Of a stretch of DNA of 64,000 nt, positions 33,780 through 41,798 are shown in pieces (the stretch's first letter is position 1; each line of letters begins with the position of its first letter). The stretch comes from Nocardia miyunensis NBRC 108239 (lineage in GTDB: Bacteria > Actinomycetota > Actinomycetes > Mycobacteriales > Mycobacteriaceae), in contig NZ_BDBQ01000001.1 in NCBI RefSeq assembly GCF_001613065.1, positions 248,001 to 312,000 of the forward strand. The letters run 5' to 3'. A model generated the notes under the pieces. It searched no databases. It had not been told where the DNA came from and was given only the letters and a program-made list of their open reading frames with translations. A program made the translations under genes and the position numbers.

Positions 33780-34432
33780 GCCCGCACCGCCGACGCGGAC
33801 CAGGCGGCGGTCAGATCATCGACCGTGACGACATCGGCGAGCATCGCGATCGTGTTGCGCAGCACCTGCTCGGCATACTCGGCCGGAGTGCCCATCACAG
33901 CGTCGCGCGCGACCACCACCCGGAAGCCGTCCTGGGTCGCGTCGGCCGCGGTGAGTGGCAATGCCACGTTCAGCGAGACGCCCGCTAGCACTACGGTGTG
34001 AATTCCCATGCTACGCAACACCGGAAGCAGTTCCGTACCGCGCGTGGGCGACAGTCCGTGATGCCGGGGAAGCACCACATCGGCCGGATCGAACACATCC
34101 GCGACGACCTGCGTGGCCAGGTGACCGGGCTGCCATCGACCGGATCCATCCAAGGCCCGCCACAACGGCGCCTGCCCGGCCGAACCACCGCCGAGGAACC
34201 CCTCGAATGTCGCGTGTACCACCGCGATACCGGCGGCCCTGGCGCCGGTCACCAGCCTGCTGATCCCGGCCACGACCGCCCGCGCGTCGGCGGCGAGCGC
34301 CGGCAGCACCGAATCCGGGCCGATCACCCCGTTCTGGCATTCGACGCATACGACAGCCACACCGGCACGGTCCGCCACCGCTCGCGCGGCGCGGGCACGC
34401 GATCCGCCTCCATGTTCCTTACTTGACGTCAT
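33776..34432 (-). CDS. Isochorismatase-fold hydrolase without nucleophilic cysteine
   Basis: 218 residues from ATG 34432. The fold markers are VAVVCVECQNGVIGPDSVLP (usual Asp of V-x-D-x-Q-N replaced by Glu) and VVLAGVSLNVALPLTAADAT, where cysteine hydrolases read G-V-x-T-N-V-C; here alanine replaces cysteine. Cysteine-dependent amidase activity is therefore unlikely, and an ether- or ester-cleaving reaction like true isochorismatase is conceivable. The start codon lies inside a perfect TTGAC-N6-GTCAA dyad, and TAGTAT sits six bases upstream of ATG, so the message is probably leaderless. It overlaps the VOC gene by 4 bp. Confidence 0.78.
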   Translation of the reverse strand: MTSSKEHGGGSRARAARAVADRAGVAVVCVECQNGVIGPDSVLPALAADARAVVAGISRLVTGARAAGIAVVHATFEGFLGGGSAGQAPLWRALDGSGRWQPGHLATQVVADVFDPADVVLPRHHGLSPTRGTELLPVLRSMGIHTVVLAGVSLNVALPLTAADATQDGFRVVVARDAVMGTPAEYAEQVLRNTIAMLADVVTVDDLTAAWSASAVRA

Positions 34433-34438
34433 TGTCAA
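34423..34438. promoter_or_regulatory. Perfect TTGAC-N6-GTCAA dyad over the isochorismatase start
   Basis: TTGAC-GTCATT-GTCAA. The minus-strand start codon (34432-34430) falls inside it, with a -10-like TAGTAT immediately upstream. A protein bound here would occupy the +1 region. Confidence 0.6.
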
Positions 34439-34524
34439 ATACTATCTAAAATAGTCTCTCTTCGATAGCATTTGCGCGATCTCGATCTTTCGACACCACC
34501 GTACTTGCTGCACGCAGGTCTCGT

Positions 34525-34540
34525 TTGGCATTATCGTCAA
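34525..34540. promoter_or_regulatory. TTGGC-N6-GTCAA dyad before the synthetase
   Basis: TTGGC-ATTATC-GTCAA, one mismatch from the consensus, lies 62 bp upstream of the GTG start at 34603 and 87 bp from the dyad at 34423. The divergent pair could be controlled together. Confidence 0.45.
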
Positions 34541-34602
34541 ATATATTTCGAGGTGCTCTGCCGGAGTCCTCTTTCGATTCATCGAGCCCATCGGAGCCGC
34601 TC

Positions 34603-36156
34603 GTGCCGACCCAGCACTGTCTCGCCGACACCATCCAGCACAATGCTGTCCGTTTCGCCGATGTGCCCGCGTACATGTCCCAGGGGCGGAGCATCACCCA
34701 CGGCGAGTTGCACGCGCGAGCCACCGCCGTGGCGGCCGCGCTCGCCGACGTGGGTCTGCGGCGCCAGGATCGAATCGCCGTATTCTGCCGCAACAGCGTC
34801 GAATTCGGCGAGGTCCTGGCCGCCGGGCAGTTGAGCGGCCTGGTCGTGGCCACCGTGAACTTCCGGCTGGCCGCGCCCGAGGTACGGCGCATCCTCGCCG
34901 ATGCGGCACCGCGAGTGCTCTTCGTCGATCCGGAGTACCTGCCCGTGGTCGATGCCGTGCGCGCCGAGCTGGACCTGGAACTGGTCGTGTCCTTCGGCCC
35001 GTCCCGGCGTGCGGACGTCACGGCCTATGCCGACTTCGTCGCCGGGGGCCGCGCATCGGACCTGCCGTTCACGGCCCGGCCGGACGATCTGGCCTGCCTG
35101 ATCTACACCAGCGGAACCACCGGGCGACCCAAGGGCTGCATGATCGGTCAACGCGAACTGTATTCGTGCGCGGCCATCATGAACGGCGAAATGCGCACCG
35201 GCAGCACGGATCGCGTGCTGTTGACGATGCCGATGTTCCATATCGGTGCGATGGCGATCGGGCTCGGTGTACACGCACGAGGCGGCACTGCTGTGCTGCA
35301 TCGGCAGTTCGATCCGGCAGCGGTGCTCGCGGCGGTTTCCGCCGATGCGGTCACGATTTTGCATCTTGCACCGACGATGCTCCAGAACGTCCTGGACGCC
35401 GCCGGCGACTCCGACGCGCTGGCCACCGTGGAAACGGTGGTGTATTCAGCGGCGCCCATCACCTCGACCACCCTGTCCGCCGCGTTGTCCGCGATGCCGC
35501 GAGCGGGATTTTTGAACCTCTACGGCCAGACCGAGGTGATCACCTCCGGACTGGCGCGCGAATTCCATCTCGGCAAGGGCCGCACGCGCGAGCGCCGGCT
35601 CGCCTCGGTCGGACATCCGTTCCCCGACACCACGGTTCGTATCGTCGACGATTTCGGGCAGGGCTGCCCGACCGGCACCGCGGGCGAGATCGTTGTCGGA
35701 TCCCCCACCGCATTTCGCGGTTACTGGAACGATTCCGCGGCCACCGCTGCGACACTGCGCGACGGGTGGTGCCGCACCGGCGACGTCGGCGTCCTGGACG
35801 AAGAGGGCCTGCTACATCTGGTCGACCGCAAGAAGGACATGATCATCAGTGGCGGCGAGAACATCTACTCTCTCGAGGTCGAGGACGCCCTGACCGCGCA
35901 CCCCACGGTGGCGCGGTGCGCGGTGATCGGTATCCCGGACCCACGCTGGGGCGAGGCGGTCTGCGCGATCGTCGAGCCCGCCGCCGGCGCGCAGATCGAC
36001 ACCGCCACGCTGCGTTCCCACGTCGCCGAGCGGCTGGCCTCCTACAAAGCGCCGAAATCCGTGATCGTCGTGGACCACCTGCCGATCCTGCCCACCGGAA
36101 AGATCGACAAGAAGGCGCTGCGCATCCAGCACACGCCGGGAAAGGCATCGGAATGA
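34603..36156 (+). CDS. Acyl-CoA synthetase (AMP-binding)
   Basis: 517 residues from GTG 34603, which has GGAG seven bases upstream; the frame is open back to 34525 but those codons overlap the operator-like dyad. Motifs: LIYTSGTTGRPKGCMI (A3), NLYGQTEVI (A5), RTGDVGVLDEEGLLHLVDRK (A7/A8), ISGGENIYSLEVEDAL, and the catalytic lysine region LPTGKIDKKALR. It activates a carboxylic acid to the CoA ester through an acyl-adenylate. It is coupled by ATGA to a crotonase, so the pair may act on one short aromatic or alicyclic acid. The substrate pocket cannot be interpreted by eye. Confidence 0.88.
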   Translation: MPTQHCLADTIQHNAVRFADVPAYMSQGRSITHGELHARATAVAAALADVGLRRQDRIAVFCRNSVEFGEVLAAGQLSGLVVATVNFRLAAPEVRRILADAAPRVLFVDPEYLPVVDAVRAELDLELVVSFGPSRRADVTAYADFVAGGRASDLPFTARPDDLACLIYTSGTTGRPKGCMIGQRELYSCAAIMNGEMRTGSTDRVLLTMPMFHIGAMAIGLGVHARGGTAVLHRQFDPAAVLAAVSADAVTILHLAPTMLQNVLDAAGDSDALATVETVVYSAAPITSTTLSAALSAMPRAGFLNLYGQTEVITSGLAREFHLGKGRTRERRLASVGHPFPDTTVRIVDDFGQGCPTGTAGEIVVGSPTAFRGYWNDSAATAATLRDGWCRTGDVGVLDEEGLLHLVDRKKDMIISGGENIYSLEVEDALTAHPTVARCAVIGIPDPRWGEAVCAIVEPAAGAQIDTATLRSHVAERLASYKAPKSVIVVDHLPILPTGKIDKKALRIQHTPGKASE

Positions 36157-37046
36157 GTTACCGGTACATTCACTACGAAACCCTCGAACAGGGCCGCATC
36201 GCGCGGATCACCCTGAACCGGCCGCAGGCGCGCAATGCACAGAACCGCGGCATGCTCGTGGAATTGGGCGAGGCTTTCGAACGCGCCGAATCCGACGACA
36301 CGGTACGGGTGGTGATTCTGCGCGGTGCGGGGCCCGCATTCTCCGCCGGACACGATCTGGGTACCACCGAGAGCGTCGCCGAACGCGAACCAGGGCCGGA
36401 CCAGCATCCGAGTTTCCAATGCAACGGAAGCACTCTCGACGGCGCCGAGTGGCGGGTTCGACAGGAGTGGCACTACTACTTCGAGAACACCAAACGCTGG
36501 CGGCAGCTGCGCAAGATCACCATCGCGCAGGTGCACGGCAGTGTCCTGTCGGCCGGGCTCATGCTGGCCTGGTGCTGCGATCTCATCGTGGCTGCCGAGG
36601 GCACCGTCTTCGCCGATGTGGTCGGCACCCGACTGGGGATGTGCGGTGTCGAATACTTCGCCCACCCTTGGGAATTCGGCCCGCGTAAGGCGAAGGAGCT
36701 GCTGCTGACCGGCGATTCGATCGACGCCGAACAGGCATACGCGCTCGGCATGGTGAGCAAGGTCTTCCCCGCCGACAGCCTCTCCGAGCGAACGGTCGAA
36801 TTCGCGGCCCGCGTCGGCAAAGTCCCCTCGATGGCGGCCATGCTGATCAAGGATTCGGTCAACCAGGCACAGGATGCCATGGGCTTCACCACGGCCCTCG
36901 ATGCCTGCTTCACGATCCACCAGCTCAATCACGCGCATTGGAGCGAGGTGTCACGCGGCGAAATCTACGTCGGCACAGTCGATTACGGCCTGGAGGACTG
37001 GCGCGCGGCGCCAGCCGTACTGTCCGCGGACAAGAACACACCCTGA
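36153..37046 (+). CDS. Crotonase-fold protein, non-hydratase active site
   Basis: 297 residues from ATG 36153 (ATGA overlap with the synthetase stop); the same frame is open far upstream but that is only a shadow of the synthetase. Landmarks: ARITLNRPQARNAQNRGMLV, AFSAGHDLGTTES (oxyanion loop with a characteristic H-D-L), SVLSAGLMLAWCCDLIVAAE, and FADVVGTRLGMCGVEYFAHP. Neither position of the two hydratase glutamates carries Glu. An about 40-residue insertion (residues 71-112, rich in Gln, Trp and Tyr) enlarges the cap over the active site. Similar inserts occur in crotonases acting on ring substrates. Exact reaction unknown; followed by a terminator hairpin. Confidence 0.83.
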   Translation: MSYRYIHYETLEQGRIARITLNRPQARNAQNRGMLVELGEAFERAESDDTVRVVILRGAGPAFSAGHDLGTTESVAEREPGPDQHPSFQCNGSTLDGAEWRVRQEWHYYFENTKRWRQLRKITIAQVHGSVLSAGLMLAWCCDLIVAAEGTVFADVVGTRLGMCGVEYFAHPWEFGPRKAKELLLTGDSIDAEQAYALGMVSKVFPADSLSERTVEFAARVGKVPSMAAMLIKDSVNQAQDAMGFTTALDACFTIHQLNHAHWSEVSRGEIYVGTVDYGLEDWRAAPAVLSADKNTP

Positions 37047-37069
37047 CAGGTGTCGCGCCGAACGAGCGA

Positions 37070-37097
37070 ATGCGCCGCCGGATACCCGGCGGCGCAT
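37070..37097. terminator. Terminator hairpin between convergent genes
   Basis: ATGCGCCGCCGG (37070-37081) pairs perfectly with CCGGCGGCGCAT (37086-37097) around a 4-base loop, followed by CCTGTTTCG. It serves the crotonase (plus) and probably the thioesterase (minus). Confidence 0.85.
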
Positions 37098-37120
37098 CCT
37101 GTTTCGATTCGAGCAGTAGC

Positions 37121-37942
37121 TCAGATCCTCGGCAAGCTCGCACCGGCGGGCGGTTCCCGGAACAGGGACTCCTGGGCCAGAGTGGCCACCGTGACGCCGT
37201 CGGTCCGGCGGATCGTCCCGGTGTAGAGGCCCCTGCCCGCGGCGACCGTCTGTGGGAGCAAGTCCACGAGCACCCACTCGTCGAGCCGCGCCGGTCGATG
37301 GAACCAGACGGCGTGGTCGAGAGTCGAACCTGCCCACTCCGCGCCGCCGGGCACATCCACCAGACCGCTCGATGTGTCGGACAGGTAGGTCAGCACGCAG
37401 GCATGCAGGAGTGGCGAGTCCGGCAGGTCGATCGCACTGCGGGCCCAGAACAGACTGGGCCACGGCGTGGCGGGGGTTCGCCGCGGTGGCACCCTCGCCT
37501 GCATCGACCACATGCGCTCGAATTCCCACTCGGGCAGTGTCTCCGGTCCGGCGACATCGGGCATCGCCTCGACCTCGTGGTCCGCGCCGGGCCGCGCCAC
37601 CGCGAACGACGCGGACATCGTGAAAATGACCTCACCGTCTTGCAACGCGGTCACCCGGCGCGCCGAATAGGATCGGCCGTCGCGGTCCTCGTCGACCCGG
37701 TACAGCACCGGCCGCGCCGCGCTGCCGCCGCGCAGGTAGTAGCAATGCAGTGAATGCGGCAGCCGGCTGCCGGGCACCGTGCGCCCGGCGGCGAGCAGCG
37801 CCTGCGCGGCGACCTGGCCGCCGTACAACGCGAACGGTTCGTCGAAAACCAGGACCGAGCGGTGCAGATTCCGATCGATCTGCTCCACCTCCAGCAGATC
37901 CAGCAGGGTCGACGACGCGACCGGTGCCGACTCCAGCGACAT
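37121..37942 (-). CDS. Acyl-CoA thioesterase II (TesB-like, double hot-dog)
   Basis: 273 residues from ATG 37942, preceded by GAAAGGTG. TesB-type features: LHCYYLRGGSAARPVLYRVD, RDGRSYSARRVTALQDGEVI and FTMSASF in the first hot-dog, LDHAVWFHRPARLDEWVLVD and GLYTGTIRRTDGVTVATLAQ in the second. It hydrolyses acyl-CoA to free acid and CoA, which may relieve CoA sequestration during catabolism of a slowly used acid. It is a single gene on the minus strand, with about 100 bp between its start and the stop of the amidohydrolase upstream, so it may share that transcript. Confidence 0.9.
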   Translation of the reverse strand: MSLESAPVASSTLLDLLEVEQIDRNLHRSVLVFDEPFALYGGQVAAQALLAAGRTVPGSRLPHSLHCYYLRGGSAARPVLYRVDEDRDGRSYSARRVTALQDGEVIFTMSASFAVARPGADHEVEAMPDVAGPETLPEWEFERMWSMQARVPPRRTPATPWPSLFWARSAIDLPDSPLLHACVLTYLSDTSSGLVDVPGGAEWAGSTLDHAVWFHRPARLDEWVLVDLLPQTVAAGRGLYTGTIRRTDGVTVATLAQESLFREPPAGASLPRI

Positions 37943-38046
37943 CTCACACCTTTCTCGGCGCGCACGCACGCACCGGGCCGACGGGCCGTGAACCCGACCT
38001 TTGCCGCACCGACGGTCGAACCGCGGCGTGACACAACGTATTTCAT

Positions 38047-39261
38047 TTACACGAGGACGGGCACGCTGTCTCCGGCGGGATTACGCACGGGCAGGCCGAG
38101 CAGACGGCGGGCGTTGTCGCCCATGAAGTCCCGGGTTCGCCGCTCGTCCATGCCCTCGGCGTACTCGTAGAAACCGCGCGGCTCGGTCAGGCCCTCCGGG
38201 TGCGGGAAGTCGGAGCCGAAAAGCACCCGGTCCCAACCGACCGTCCGCACCACATCGGCAACCTTGCCCTCCCAGAACGGACTGACCCAGATATTGCGGC
38301 GGAACACTTCGTGGGGATGTTCCTCGAATGCCTGCGGCATCTTGGCGTACGTGGCCTCGAAATCGTCGAACAGCGGTCCGATCCAGGCGCTGCCGTTCTC
38401 CACACTGGCAATGCGCAACTTCGGGAACCGGGTGAGCGTCCCGTGGCAGATCAGGCTGGTCATCATGTCGGCGATTTCTCGGTGCCCCAACGCGATCCAC
38501 CGGAACGCGCTCATTTCCAGATGACTGTTGGTCTCCGGCGGCTCCCACTGGTTGATGTAGTCGTCCAGCGGGGGCTGACTGGCATGGAACACCACCGGGA
38601 CCCCGGCCTGTTCGACGTCGTTCCAGAACGGGTCGAATTCCGGCAGCGCTGGCGAGCGCCAGCCGCGCAGGCCCTTCACCGGTGCGGGCTTCATCAACAC
38701 CACCTTCGCCCCGTTCTCCACGACGTAGGCCAGCTCGCGCCGGGCAGCATCGACCATGCCGGCGCTGATCACCGGCGTCATGAACAACCGGCCCTGATGG
38801 GTGTAGCCCCAGGTATCGAACATCCACCGGTTCAACGCGTGGATCATCGCGGCCACCAGCTCGGGGTCCTCGGCGGCGGAATGCTCGACCAGATTGGCCA
38901 GCGTCGGATAGACCAGCGCCTCGTCCACTCCCTGACGGTCGAGCTCCGCGATGCGGGGTCCGGGTTGCCGGAACGAGGGCTCGGCGTCGATGCCGATCGA
39001 CAGTTCCCGCAGCGATTTGCCCTCGGCGTTCCGGCCGGAGAAGAACTTCTCCCACGATCCCGGCGCGGCCACTCGGTCGAACGTCGGGTTCGGAATGTAC
39101 TCGGTGATCCGGCCGAGGATCGCGATCCGAGTCGCGTTTCCGACCTTCACGAATTGCACTGCGCGGTGGTACTTCTCAGGCAGATGGCGGGTCAGCGCGT
39201 CCGGAGTCTCGTACATATGCGTGTCCGCGTCGAAGATCGGCGCGTCGGTGAACTGGGTCAC
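38047..39261 (-). CDS. Amidohydrolase-2 family metal-dependent hydrolase/decarboxylase
   Basis: 404 residues from GTG 39261 behind AGGGGA; an earlier GTG at 39300 would add 13 residues. The N-terminal metal motif is IFDADTHMYETPDAL, the middle has LMKPAPVKGLRGWRSPALPE and VVFHASQPP, and the C-terminal metal aspartate lies in VLFGSDFPHPEGL. This TIM-barrel family contains decarboxylases and hydrolases such as ACMSD and resorcylate decarboxylases; in actinobacterial steroid-type clusters its members are often unassigned. Context gives no direct substrate. A perfect TTGAC-N6-GTCAA dyad lies 55 bp upstream. Confidence 0.85.
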   Translation of the reverse strand: MTQFTDAPIFDADTHMYETPDALTRHLPEKYHRAVQFVKVGNATRIAILGRITEYIPNPTFDRVAAPGSWEKFFSGRNAEGKSLRELSIGIDAEPSFRQPGPRIAELDRQGVDEALVYPTLANLVEHSAAEDPELVAAMIHALNRWMFDTWGYTHQGRLFMTPVISAGMVDAARRELAYVVENGAKVVLMKPAPVKGLRGWRSPALPEFDPFWNDVEQAGVPVVFHASQPPLDDYINQWEPPETNSHLEMSAFRWIALGHREIADMMTSLICHGTLTRFPKLRIASVENGSAWIGPLFDDFEATYAKMPQAFEEHPHEVFRRNIWVSPFWEGKVADVVRTVGWDRVLFGSDFPHPEGLTEPRGFYEYAEGMDERRTRDFMGDNARRLLGLPVRNPAGDSVPVLV

Positions 39262-39316
39262 GGAAAATCCCCTATCCGAATGTGACAACTGGCTCGTCAC
39301 TCACCGTAAGCCATTT

Positions 39317-39332
39317 TTGACGAAAGTGTCAA
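39317..39332. promoter_or_regulatory. Perfect TTGAC-N6-GTCAA dyad before the amidohydrolase
   Basis: TTGAC-GAAAGT-GTCAA, 55 bp upstream of the amidohydrolase GTG at 39261. A half-degenerate copy, ATGAT-GGAACT-GTCAA, lies at 39383-39398, sharing its spacer with the dyad at 29073. Confidence 0.6.
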
Positions 39333-39394
39333 GTTAATGCTTGTTGATCGCCGATCATCCACTACAGAGCAGCGACAGCGATATGATGGAACTG

Positions 39395-39916
39395 TCAAGT
39401 CAGGCGGCGAGAGTCACCTCGGTCGAAGTAGTAGCGACTGACGAGATCGGCGACACATCCCGGCTTGCCGTCACCCTCGACCTCCACGGTCGTCCGGGTG
39501 ACGAGCTGGACGGCGTCGTCCGCTACATGATCGAGACGAATCATGGTGGTGCGCGCCCGAATACGGCTGCCAACCCGCACCGGCGCGGGAAAACGAACCT
39601 TGTCCAGCCCGTAGTTCACCCCCATCCGCACCCCCTCGATCCGGCGCAGACAGTTGACGAAGTACGGCACCAGCGACAGCGTCAGGAACCCATGGGCGAC
39701 GGTGGCGCCGAACGGACCGTCCACAGCCCGCGCCGGGTCGACGTGGATCCACTGATGATCCTCGGTCGCGTCGGCGAAGCCGTCGATTCGGTCCTGGCCC
39801 ACGGTGAACCATGAGGTGGGGCCGAGCTCGCGCCCCATCGCGGCCTCGAGATCGGCGATGCCGCGGTAGATCACAGGATCCACTCCCGCGGGTGCCGCAC
39901 TGGTCAAATCCGACAT
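39395..39916 (-). CDS. MaoC-like (R)-hydratase
   Basis: 173 residues, the size of a single hot-dog MaoC dehydratase. The hydratase-2 signature is intact: FADATEDHQWIHVDPARA with Asp49 and His54, followed by GATVAHGFLTLSL. It hydrates 2-enoyl-CoA to the (R)-3-hydroxyacyl-CoA or runs the reverse. It complements the crotonases here that lack hydratase glutamates. It is transcribed on the minus strand towards the amidohydrolase, 133 bp away, and divergently from the crotonase at 40023. No unusual features. Confidence 0.9.
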   Translation of the reverse strand: MSDLTSAAPAGVDPVIYRGIADLEAAMGRELGPTSWFTVGQDRIDGFADATEDHQWIHVDPARAVDGPFGATVAHGFLTLSLVPYFVNCLRRIEGVRMGVNYGLDKVRFPAPVRVGSRIRARTTMIRLDHVADDAVQLVTRTTVEVEGDGKPGCVADLVSRYYFDRGDSRRLT

Positions 39917-39975
39917 GGATTACCCACTTTCCGAACTCACGTGAGGCACTGGCGCAACCGATCCTCATATAGCAG

Positions 39976-39991
39976 AATAAGTTAACTGTAT
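39976..39991 (+). promoter_or_regulatory. AT-rich box before a crotonase gene
   Basis: AATAAGTTAACTGTAT, 12 of 16 matches to the 45726 box; upstream flanks also agree (TAGCAG versus TAGTAG). It lies 31 bp before ATG 40023. Confidence 0.5.
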
Positions 39992-40022
39992 CAGGACCAA
40001 TCTCGTCGACGGAGGCACGATC

Positions 40023-40844
40023 ATGCCCGGGAACGCGCAACCCAGACCACCGTCTGGGGACTGGCTCGGCACCCCCTACGTGCGGTTCGACCGTAACGGC
40101 GTATTCGGGGTCTGCACGGTGGACCGGCCCGAGGCTCGCAACGCGTTGACACCGGCGATGTACTTCGGACTCCGGTACGCGATCAATCGCGTCGAACGCG
40201 ACCCCGACCTGGCCGGCCTGCTCTTGACCGGTATGGGTGAGGTTTTCATCCCGGGCGGTGACCTCGGCAAGCGCGGTGTCGACGACTGGCTGGACTTCGA
40301 AGCGACGCTCGGCATGGACGTCACACCGTTCGATACGCTGCGCCGCTCGGCCAAGCCCGTGGTGTGCGCGGTGAACGGCCTGTGCCAAGGCGGTGGCCTG
40401 ATGATCGCGATGTGCAGTGACCTGGCAGTGGTCAGCGACCGCGCGACCTTCCGGGTTCCGGAGCTGTTGCGCGGCATCGCCGATACCTACTATGCCCAGG
40501 TGCTGGCGCGCGTCGTCGGCGCCGTGCGCGCCCGTGACCTGCTCCTCACCGGCCGCACGCTATCGGCACAGGAAGCGCTGGACTGGGGCATCATCTCGCG
40601 GGTCGTGCCGCACGACGAACTTCGCGGTGCCGCAACCGACGCGCTGGCCCAGATCTGCCGAACCGCCCCGGCGGCGAGGCGCGAGATCAAGGCCAGCCTC
40701 GACGGCTATCTCGGGCACTTCGCCCGGATCGCCATGGAGGCCAGCCTCGCCGGACCCGAAGCCTTGGAAGGGTTCCAGGCTTTCAAGCAACGGCGATCAC
40801 CGGAATGGGTGCACCAGGAACTGCGCCGCGACGGTCGGCTGTGA
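40023..40844 (+). CDS. Crotonase-fold enoyl-CoA hydratase/isomerase
   Basis: 273 residues from ATG 40023 with GGAGG upstream. Landmarks: FGVCTVDRPEARNALTPAMY, oxyanion loop VFIPGGDLGKRG, NGLCQGGGLMIAMCSDLAVV, and FRVPELLRGIADTYY. Of the two hydratase glutamates only the second is present (E147); the first position is leucine. One-glutamate crotonases are often delta-isomerases rather than hydratases. It is monocistronic: the convergent GntR gene ends only 4 bp away and the divergent MaoC lies upstream. The AT-rich box at 39976 is its likely promoter element. Confidence 0.85.
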   Translation: MPGNAQPRPPSGDWLGTPYVRFDRNGVFGVCTVDRPEARNALTPAMYFGLRYAINRVERDPDLAGLLLTGMGEVFIPGGDLGKRGVDDWLDFEATLGMDVTPFDTLRRSAKPVVCAVNGLCQGGGLMIAMCSDLAVVSDRATFRVPELLRGIADTYYAQVLARVVGAVRARDLLLTGRTLSAQEALDWGIISRVVPHDELRGAATDALAQICRTAPAARREIKASLDGYLGHFARIAMEASLAGPEALEGFQAFKQRRSPEWVHQELRRDGRL

Positions 40845-40848
40845 CCGC

Positions 40849-41643
40849 TCAGGCGAGCAGATCGAGCACGCTGGCCGCCGCGTCGTCACCCAGGACATAG
40901 CCCTCCGCTTCACCGAGGTGGCGGTGCCACAGCTCCTCGGCCGCACCCGCATCCCTGTCCCGCAGGAGCTCGACCAGCTTGCGGTGGGTTCTGCTGGTGC
41001 TGCGCCGGGCGCGCTCAGCGGAGGGACCGACATTGGGCCGCAACGTCACGTTGGCGGTCTCGATGATGTGATGCACCATCTCCGACAGCAGCGTCAGGGT
41101 CTCGTTACCGGCCAGCCGGACCACCAACTGGTGAAATTCGCCGTGCAGCCGGATCGACCCCTGCGGATCATATTCGCTGTCATAGCGGTCGAGCGCCTCG
41201 GTGAGCAGGATGAGGTCGGCCTCGGACCGACCCCGCGCCAACCGGCCGACGCTGGGCACCTCCAGCGCGGCGCGGGCTTCGTAGACGTCCCTGACCGATG
41301 CGCCCTGGTACTCGAGGATGAAACCCGCGTAGCGAGCGGCGACTTCGCGGCGCGGCGGCTGCACGCGAGCCCCGCCGTTGGCGCCGCGGCGGATGACGAT
41401 CAGCCGTTCGGACTCCAATACCCGGTATGCCTCCCGCAAGGTCGGCCGCGACACACCGAACCGGTTCATCAGCTCCGTCTCCGACGACAATGCCTCGCCT
41501 TCGGGCAACTCGCCCCGAATGATCTGCTTGCGCAGCTCGGCGGCGACGAGTTCGGCCATCTTCGGCACACGAACCCGCTGAGTAGCACCGCCCGGGGATG
41601 ACCGCGCGTTACGCGGCAACCCGGTTGTCTTCTCGACTGCCAC
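40849..41643 (-). CDS. GntR-family regulator, FadR/FCD subfamily (second paralogue)
   Basis: 264 residues. Winged helix ETELMNRFGVSRPTLREAYR with wing IRRGANGGARV, then an FCD domain including YEARAALEVPSVGRLARG and LHGEFHQLVVRLAGNETLTL. The layout and much of the sequence parallel the regulator at 28099-28863, for example RVPKxxExVAAxLRxQI and GVSRPTLREA, so one arose by duplication. The recognition helices are nearly identical, and both may bind related operators. Its upstream gap (41644-41756) contains a palindromic TAGATGATCTA and AT-rich sequence. Probably an acyl-CoA- or acid-responsive repressor of neighbouring operons. Confidence 0.9.
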   Translation of the reverse strand: MAVEKTTGLPRNARSSPGGATQRVRVPKMAELVAAELRKQIIRGELPEGEALSSETELMNRFGVSRPTLREAYRVLESERLIVIRRGANGGARVQPPRREVAARYAGFILEYQGASVRDVYEARAALEVPSVGRLARGRSEADLILLTEALDRYDSEYDPQGSIRLHGEFHQLVVRLAGNETLTLLSEMVHHIIETANVTLRPNVGPSAERARRSTSRTHRKLVELLRDRDAGAAEELWHRHLGEAEGYVLGDDAAASVLDLLA

Positions 41644-41756
41644 GCTTACCTCCAGCCATCAACCAAAACGATAGATGATCTACATATTAAAGTTGATTTC
41701 TATCTGCCGCCGAGTCCGTGGCAGTGCCGCCGCGCGGCGAACCGGCAGGGGAATAC

Positions 41757-41794
41757 GCTGCGGCGCTCGACCCGGCCGGGTCGAGCGCCGCAGC
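41757..41794. terminator. 38-base perfect palindrome, terminator of the amidohydrolase unit
   Basis: GCTGCGGCGCTCGACCCGG (41757-41775) is followed directly by its exact complement CCGGGTCGAGCGCCGCAGC. It lies 4 bp beyond the stop of the small gene at 41799, on the minus strand. There is no T-run. Confidence 0.75.
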
Positions 41795-41798
41795 GAGA

